8,878 nt of DNA from assembly GCA_964370855.1 (NCBI GenBank), contig CAYJMF010000157.1:1-8878 (forward strand), in the 5' to 3' direction. The notes under the pieces were generated by a model. It saw only the letters and a program-made list of their open reading frames with translations. It did not search any database and was not told the origin of the DNA. Below are positions 1 to 8,878 of the stretch, piece by piece. The position numbers and the translations under genes are program-made. Every line of letters begins with the position of its first letter. The stretch's first letter is position 1. Source of the DNA: JAKLKS01 sp964370855. GTDB lineage: Bacteria > Planctomycetota > JAJSAM01 > JAKLKS01.

Positions 1-5524
<5,524 letters not shown>

Positions 5525-5612
5525 GATCCCATCATGGCGGAATCATGGCCGTAGCGCAATGGGTATCTCTAATCCATTGCTGGAAAATAAGTTGTGCGTG
5601 GCGGATTGGGTG
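5525..5612 (-). promoter_or_regulatory. AT-richer gap before the giant gene, likely to hold its promoter
   Basis: This 88-base gap between the cold-shock gene stop and the giant gene start is the most AT-rich stretch of the window, while everything around it is strongly G+C rich. In the minus sense it reads ACTTATTTTCC, then ATTAGAGATACCC, about 40-50 bases before the ATG. That spacing suits a promoter, but no clean -35/-10 pair can be named, and no sigma-54 type GG-N10-GC element is visible. Transcription could also read through from the cold-shock gene. Confidence 0.4.
5556..5580. repeat. Perfect 7-base inverted repeat upstream of the giant gene
   Basis: The arms GCAATGG (5556-5562) and CCATTGC (5574-5580) are exact inverted copies separated by 11 bases. 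Centre-to-centre spacing is 18 bases, not far from two helical turns, so it could be an operator for a dimeric regulator; it could also form a small RNA hairpin in the 5' leader. It lies 32-56 bases before the giant gene's ATG and covers the best promoter-like sequence. Confidence 0.55.
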
Positions 5613-5870
5613 CTAGGTCGATTCCACCGCGGCGGAATTGCCCTGGGCCGGGGTTTCCGTGGAGGAGGGCTCGACGGGACGCACATTCCCCGCCTGCTTC
5701 CCCTTGGGACCCTCGACCAGGTCGTACTCGACGGTCATCCCATCGTCCAGGCGGCGGAATCCCTCGCCCACGATGGAGGTGTAATGGACGAAGAGGTCCG
5801 TGCCGTCGGGCTGGATGACGAACCCCCAGCCCTTGCGGTTGTCGAACCACTTCACCGTGCCCTGCGGCAT
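5613..5870 (-). CDS. csp: Cold-shock domain protein (CspA family), 85 aa
   Basis: A single cold-shock (OB-fold) domain that binds single-stranded RNA and DNA and melts RNA structure in the cytoplasm. The start MPQGTVKWF is the family's usual N-terminus, so the ATG at 5868-5870 is chosen over an in-frame ATG 27 codons upstream; GAAAGAGG ends 5 bases before it and serves as Shine-Dalgarno. RNP1 is KGWGFV at 13-18, with Trp where most members have Tyr or Phe, and RNP2 is LFVHY at 26-30. The domain ends near residue 67 at NVRPVEP. The last 17 or so residues are a Ser/Thr/Ala-rich tail not needed by the fold, which makes the protein longer than the common 66-70 aa. It lies downstream of pnp on the same strand, and both families act on RNA structure and decay. 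Which paralogue it corresponds to cannot be told. Confidence 0.95.
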   Translation of the reverse strand: MPQGTVKWFDNRKGWGFVIQPDGTDLFVHYTSIVGEGFRRLDDGMTVEYDLVEGPKGKQAGNVRPVEPSSTETPAQGNSAAVEST

Positions 5871-5883
5871 GGCGCCTCTTTCC

Positions 5884-5900
5884 CCGGGTCCGATGCCCGG
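5884..5900 (-). promoter_or_regulatory. Small hairpin in the cold-shock gene leader
   Basis: CCGGG and CCCGG (minus sense) form a 5-base-pair stem around a 7-base loop, ending 13 bases before the start codon and directly before the Shine-Dalgarno. It could affect ribosome access. Confidence 0.4.
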
Positions 5901-5910
5901 TCCTGTGGAT

Positions 5911-5943
5911 CCGGGAGCCCCGCCTTCCCGCGGGGCATCCCGG
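5911..5943 (-). promoter_or_regulatory. Long GC hairpin in the pnp-csp gap
   Basis: The outer arms CCGGGA / TCCCGG and the inner arms GCCCCGC / GCGGGGC make a 13-base-pair stem interrupted by one bulged base at 5937, with a 6-base loop. No U-tract follows in the minus sense, so it is not a standard intrinsic terminator. It may be part of a structured cold-shock leader, or a 3' stabiliser of pnp mRNA. Confidence 0.5.
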
Positions 5944-5951
5944 CGTGTCAA

Positions 5952-5984
5952 GGCGGGCCGGGCCTTTCCCTGGCCCGACCCGCC
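5952..5984 (-). terminator. Strong 13-bp hairpin after pnp, possible terminator or 3' stabiliser
   Basis: The arms 5952-5964 and 5972-5984 pair over 13 positions around a 7-base loop, beginning 42 bases after the pnp stop. The only non-Watson-Crick position is a G-U pair in minus-strand RNA but a C-A mismatch in plus-strand RNA, which supports function on the minus strand. Only UU follows, so termination would be poor without help; blocking of 3' exonucleases is an equal option. Confidence 0.5.
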
Positions 5985-6026
5985 CGTTGTCTCTTCCGAG
6001 TCCGTCTTGTCGAGGTCTTCCGTCGG

Positions 6027-8147
6027 CTAGGCGGCAGGCCCGCCGGCGGCCTTCTTCTCGTCGAGGATGACGGCCTTGCGCGAGAGGCGGACCTTGCCGG
6101 ACCGCTCCTCGAAGCCGACCACCTTCACCTTGAGGACGTCGCCCTTCTTTACCACATCGGCGGGCGACTTCACATACCCATCGGTCAGTTCGGAAACGTG
6201 CACGAGCCCCTCCTGCCCGGGCAGGAACTCGACGAAGGCGCCGAAGTCCTTCACGGAGACCACGGGCCCCTCGTACACGCGGCCGACCTCGGGAACGGCG
6301 GCCAGCCCCTCGACCTCGTACCGCGCCTTCTCCATGCCCTCGGGCGTGGTGGCGTAGATGGTGACGGAGCCGTCGTCCTCCACGGCGATCTGGGTCTTCG
6401 TCTCCTCCTGGATCCGGCGGATGTTCTTCCCGCCGGGGCCGATGAGGGCGCCGATCTTGTCCACGGGGATCTTCACCTTGTGGGAGCGGGGCGCGTACTG
6501 CGAGGTCTCCTCGCGGGGCTTGCCCAGGGTGTCGAGCATGCAGCGCAGGATGTGGATGCGGCCGGCCTTCGCCTGCTCCAGCGCGCGGGCCATGATCTCC
6601 TGGGAGAGGCCCTTCACCTTGATGTCCATCTGGAGGGCCGTGATGCCCTGGTGGGTGCCGGCGACCTTGAAGTCCATGTCGCCCCAGGCGTCCTCCTTGC
6701 CCGCGATGTCGGACAGGATGGCGACGCGCTCGCCGTCGGTGACGAGGCCCATGGCCACGCCGGCCACGGGCTGCTTGATCTTCACGCCCGCGTCCATGAG
6801 GGACATCGTCCCGCCGCACACCGTCGCCATGGAGGACGAGCCGTTGGACTCGAGGATGTCGGAGACGATGCGGATGGTGTAGGGGAAGGAGTCGTGCTCG
6901 GGGAGCATCGGCTCGATGGCGCGCTCGGCGAGGTTGCCGTGGCCGATCTCGCGCCGACCGGGGCCGCGGATGGGCTTCACCTCGCGGACCGAGAAGGAGG
7001 GAAAGTTGTAGTGCAGGAGGAAGCGCTTGCTCTCCTCCTCGAGGAGGCCGTCGATCCTCTGCTCGTCCAGCGAGGTGCCGAGCGTCGTGGTGACGATGGC
7101 CTGGGTCTCGCCGCGGGTGAAGAGCGCCGAGCCGTGGGCCCTGGGGAGCAGCCCCACCTCGGAGGTGATGGGCCGGATCTCGTCGGGCCTGCGGCCGTCC
7201 ACGCGGGTCCCGGAGAGGGTGATCTCGCGGAACGCCTTCTTCGACGTCTCGTCGAAGAAGGCCTTGGCCTCCTTGACGCGGTCGGGGTTGGTCGCGGCGT
7301 CGGGGCAGAGGGCCTCGACGCAGGCCTTCTTGACGGCGGAGATGGCGAGGTTCTTCTCGAGCTTGCTGCCCTTCGCCGCGAGGGCGTCCTTCGCCTTCGC
7401 GTACCAGTCCTTCTGGATCGCCGCCCCGAGGGCGGCGTCGCGGACGACGGGCTTGAGGGCCTGCTTCGGGAAGCCGCACTCGGCGCGGATCTCGTCCTGC
7501 ATCGCGCAGATCTCGCGGACGGCGGCGTGGCCGAAGGCGATGGCCTCGATCATCTTGGACTCGGAGAGCTCCTTCGCGCCGGCCTCCACCATGGTGACGG
7601 CGTCCTTCGTGCCGGCCACGACGAGGTCGAGGAGGGAGGACTTGCGCTCGGCGTGGGTCGGGTTGACGACGAAGTGCCCGCCGATGTAGCCGACGCGCAC
7701 GGCCCCGAGGGGGCCGTCGAAGGGGATGTCGGAGATGTGCAGCGCGGCGCTGGCGCCGTTGACGCCGAGGATGTCGGGGTCGTTGTCGAGGTCCGCGGAC
7801 AGCACCATGGCCTGGATCTGGACGTCGGCCAGGTACCCCTCGGGGAACAGGGGCCGGATGGGCCGGTCCATGCAGCGCATGGTGAGGATCTCCTTCGTCG
7901 TCGGGCGGCCCTCGCGCTTGAAGAACCCGCCGGGGATCTTGCCCGCGGCGGACGGCTTCTCGCGGTAGTCCATCGTCATGGGGAAGAAGTCGAGGCCCGG
8001 ACGGACGGGGCCGTCCACGGCCGCGGTGAACACGATGGTGTCACCGATGCGGAGCACCGCCGACCCGTTGGCCAGCTTGCCCATCTTCCCCGTCTCGATG
8101 GAGAACTTCTTCCCGCCGATCTCCCGTTCCTTCTTCACGACCTTCAC
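6027..8147 (-). CDS. pnp: Polynucleotide phosphorylase (polyribonucleotide nucleotidyltransferase), 706 aa
   Basis: 3'-5' phosphorolytic exoribonuclease of mRNA decay; it forms a trimeric ring and can join the degradosome. The start is taken as GTG at 8145-8147, because AAGAGAGG ends 5 bases before it and the protein then has family length; the frame stays open upstream to an ATG at 8333, but that part is low-complexity leader. Domains: first RNase PH about 10-145, helical domain about 150-225, second RNase PH about 320-545, KH about 553-615 with IGPGGK at 569-574, and S1 about 622-690 with DFGAF at 634-638. Catalytic residues are present and fall on the same numbers as in E. coli as I recall them: S438 and S439 in GSSSMATV, D486, D492 and K494 in GDMDFKVAG. 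There is no long C-terminal tail; the protein ends AAGGPAA. It lies downstream of rpsO, a widespread gene order. Confidence 0.98.
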   Translation of the reverse strand: MKVVKKEREIGGKKFSIETGKMGKLANGSAVLRIGDTIVFTAAVDGPVRPGLDFFPMTMDYREKPSAAGKIPGGFFKREGRPTTKEILTMRCMDRPIRPLFPEGYLADVQIQAMVLSADLDNDPDILGVNGASAALHISDIPFDGPLGAVRVGYIGGHFVVNPTHAERKSSLLDLVVAGTKDAVTMVEAGAKELSESKMIEAIAFGHAAVREICAMQDEIRAECGFPKQALKPVVRDAALGAAIQKDWYAKAKDALAAKGSKLEKNLAISAVKKACVEALCPDAATNPDRVKEAKAFFDETSKKAFREITLSGTRVDGRRPDEIRPITSEVGLLPRAHGSALFTRGETQAIVTTTLGTSLDEQRIDGLLEEESKRFLLHYNFPSFSVREVKPIRGPGRREIGHGNLAERAIEPMLPEHDSFPYTIRIVSDILESNGSSSMATVCGGTMSLMDAGVKIKQPVAGVAMGLVTDGERVAILSDIAGKEDAWGDMDFKVAGTHQGITALQMDIKVKGLSQEIMARALEQAKAGRIHILRCMLDTLGKPREETSQYAPRSHKVKIPVDKIGALIGPGGKNIRRIQEETKTQIAVEDDGSVTIYATTPEGMEKARYEVEGLAAVPEVGRVYEGPVVSVKDFGAFVEFLPGQEGLVHVSELTDGYVKSPADVVKKGDVLKVKVVGFEERSGKVRLSRKAVILDEKKAAGGPAA

Positions 8148-8180
8148 TTGAGCCTCTCTTTCTTTCTCCGCTCCGCTCCG
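8148..8180 (-). promoter_or_regulatory. Purine-rich pnp leader with the ribosome binding site
   Basis: In the minus sense this stretch is almost all purines: three tandem copies of CGGAG (8166-8180), then AAAGAAAGAGAGG, then CTCAA and the GTG. AAGAGAGG at 8153-8160 is the Shine-Dalgarno that decides the pnp start. The purine run leaves the site unstructured. Confidence 0.7.
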
Positions 8181-8190
8181 CTTTTCGCTC

Positions 8191-8207
8191 GGGGCCCGTC
8201 GGGCCCC
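8191..8207 (-). promoter_or_regulatory. Perfect GC hairpin in the rpsO-pnp gap
   Basis: GGGGCCC and GGGCCCC pair over 7 bases around a 3-base loop, about 44 bases upstream of the pnp start. In E. coli a double-stranded stem in this same gap is cut by RNase III and used for PNPase autoregulation; this hairpin is at a comparable place but is much shorter. No U-tract follows in the minus sense. Confidence 0.45.
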
Positions 8208-8342
8208 TCTTTCCGCGTTCGCGCTTTCGTGGGATGCGTCCCTGCTTCCGCTTGCCCGCGCGGTCCATCCGCGATCGGGGGGATTCTTGAACGTCCTGGG
8301 AATGCGACCGCCCGCCCCGGGGGGGGACGGCAAGGGGGGGAG

Positions 8343-8374
8343 GGATCCGTACGGGACCTCTTCCCCCGGGATCC
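8343..8374 (-). terminator. Imperfect hairpin just after the rpsO stop
   Basis: Two GGATCC copies (8343-8348, 8369-8374) pair with each other, with an inner CGGG/CCCG stem offset by a 3-base bulge. It begins 2 bases after the rpsO stop and is followed in the minus sense by a C-rich stretch (CTCCCCCCCTTGCC), not a U-tract. Partial attenuation or 3' protection of rpsO mRNA is possible. Confidence 0.3.
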
Positions 8375-8376
8375 TC

Positions 8377-8646
8377 CTAGTGCCTGAGCCCGAGGACCCT
8401 GACCAGCTCCAGGTAGCGGGCGCGGTCCCTCCGGGCGAGGTACTTGAGGAGGGCGCTGCGGTTGCCGACCATCATGAGGAGGCCGCGCCGCGAGGTGTGG
8501 TCCTTCTTGTTCACCTTGAGGTGCTCCGTCAGGTGACGGATGCGCTCCGTGAGGATGGCCACCTGGACTTCCGGTGAGCCGGTGTCCGTGGCGTGGGTCT
8601 TGAACTTCGCGATGACTTCCTTCTTGAGCGACGGTGCGATCGACAT
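8377..8646 (-). CDS. rpsO: 30S ribosomal protein S15, 89 aa
   Basis: S15 is a primary binder of the 16S rRNA central domain and forms a bridge to the large subunit. The length of 89 aa is exactly that of the family. The start ATG at 8644-8646 gives MSIAPSLKKEVI and has GGAGGAG 8 bases upstream; an in-frame ATG 18 codons earlier is rejected. Family features are clear: TGSPEVQ at 22-28, H42, D49 and S52 at the rRNA contact (offset by one from the classic H41/D48/S51 numbering), the RRGLL helix at 53-57, and the closing VLGLRH. It ends in TAG 229 bases before pnp. It is likely transcribed with pnp or from a promoter of its own to the right, and it may control its own translation through the leader described separately. 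Confidence 0.99.
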   Translation of the reverse strand: MSIAPSLKKEVIAKFKTHATDTGSPEVQVAILTERIRHLTEHLKVNKKDHTSRRGLLMMVGNRSALLKYLARRDRARYLELVRVLGLRH

Positions 8647-8698
8647 GGTCGCGTCTCCTCCGGTGTTTCCCTGTCCGCGAGCCGGGCGACGCCCGACC
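8647..8698 (-). promoter_or_regulatory. rpsO: rpsO leader with two alternative helices, candidate S15 autoregulation site
   Basis: In the minus sense GGTCGGGCGTC (8688-8698) can do one of two things. It can form a local hairpin CGGGC-GTC-GCCCG (8683-8695), or it can pair over 9 bases, with a GG bulge, with GACGCGACC (8647-8655), the stretch between the Shine-Dalgarno and the ATG. The two folds exclude each other. S15 of many bacteria represses its own mRNA by binding leader structures at this place. The pairing is read from sequence; control is inference. Confidence 0.45.
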
Positions 8699-8878
8699 AA
8701 CGGGAGGACCGGTCACTCTCCCTCGGCTTCGAACCTCCGGGATGGGACCCTGGACTGTCGGTTTCCCCACCACGGGGCAACCTCAAACGGAAGAGACTAA
8801 CAAGGCAGGGACGTTCCTTACTAACTAACTAACTCCCGGGAGGGAGGGGGACCGCCATACTGAACCCGACCCAGATTG
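8699..8878. other. Region upstream of rpsO with no identified gene
   Basis: This 180-base stretch shows no convincing gene. In the minus sense it has the palindrome CTCCCGGGAG (8833-8842), a TTAG repeat with stops in all three frames, an AT-richer segment that could hold an rpsO promoter (no clean boxes), a small CCCC/GGGG hairpin near 8772-8784, and then the rpsO leader. The outermost bases could be the tail of an upstream gene, since all three minus frames are open until the TTAG repeat, but the piece is too short to identify. Confidence 0.5.
8821..8832. repeat. Tandem CTAA repeat (three copies; TTAG in the minus sense)
   Basis: Three exact tandem copies, with a partial fourth (CT) at 8833-8834. 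Because the unit is 4 bases, the minus strand carries TAG in all three frames, so any translation arriving from the right ends here. Confidence 0.85.

Noticed and set aside
5530..5535. Two overlapping ATG codons just upstream of the giant gene's start
   Set aside because: They are in another frame from the giant gene. The in-frame upstream codons contain no start before the TGA at 5543-5545.
5946..5951. A TTGACA box on the minus strand upstream of csp
   Set aside because: No -10-like sequence lies 16-18 bases downstream, where the DNA is GC-rich hairpin. It directly abuts a hairpin arm and is probably chance.
5569..7479. A 636-codon open frame on the minus strand
   Set aside because: It overlaps pnp and csp in another frame, and its Arg/Gly/Pro-rich product is typical of an out-of-frame reading in G+C-rich DNA.
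8148..8333. A 62-codon N-terminal extension of PNPase from an upstream ATG
   Set aside because: The family's N-terminus begins just after the GTG at 8147, which has a well-placed Shine-Dalgarno. The upstream part is basic, low-complexity leader that contains the hairpin and purine tract.
8725..8735. A T-loop-like GGTTCGAAGCC on the minus strand, suggesting a tRNA
   Set aside because: The flanking bases do not form a T-stem, and no acceptor or anticodon arm can be built around it on either strand.

Overview
All genes in this window lie on the minus strand, so the biological order runs from right to left: rpsO (ribosomal protein S15), pnp (polynucleotide phosphorylase), a cold-shock-domain gene, and one very large gene that starts at 5524 and is still open at the left edge. 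Base composition is extremely G+C rich and third codon positions are almost all G or C. This makes the plus strand look open over kilobases, but those frames are codon-aligned mirrors of the minus-strand genes. The organism looks like a Gram-negative-type bacterium with sigma-54 regulation. A high-GC lineage such as Planctomycetota or Myxococcota is my guess, but the phylum cannot be fixed from this window.

Right part (about 5600-8878): a standard RNA-metabolism block. rpsO and pnp are adjacent, as in many bacteria, and both have good ribosome binding sites. PNPase has its usual domain order (RNase PH, helical, RNase PH, KH, S1) and its catalytic residues. A small cold-shock protein follows. 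The non-coding gaps are short but structured: a possible S15-type switch before rpsO, a GC hairpin before pnp, and three consecutive hairpins between pnp and the cold-shock gene.

Left part (1-5524): one uninterrupted frame of at least 1841 codons. It encodes a membrane-bound sigma-54 activator of unusual build. In order it has a signal peptide, a CBM9-type carbohydrate-binding domain, two membrane helices, a large extracytoplasmic beta-rich region, two more helices, a Cache-like region, a fifth helix, HAMP, GAF, a degenerate GGDEF domain, and a sigma-54 AAA+ domain with intact Walker A, GAFTGA and Walker B motifs. The frame leaves the window in an Ala/Pro-rich linker, just where a Fis-type DNA-binding domain would be expected. 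The topology (N-terminus outside, five helices, C-terminus inside) is self-consistent.

The giant gene is the most interesting item. It appears to join envelope sensing, possibly of glycans, directly to sigma-54 transcription activation in one polypeptide with no separate kinase or receiver. It is also rich in C homopolymers, the longest of 11 bases.
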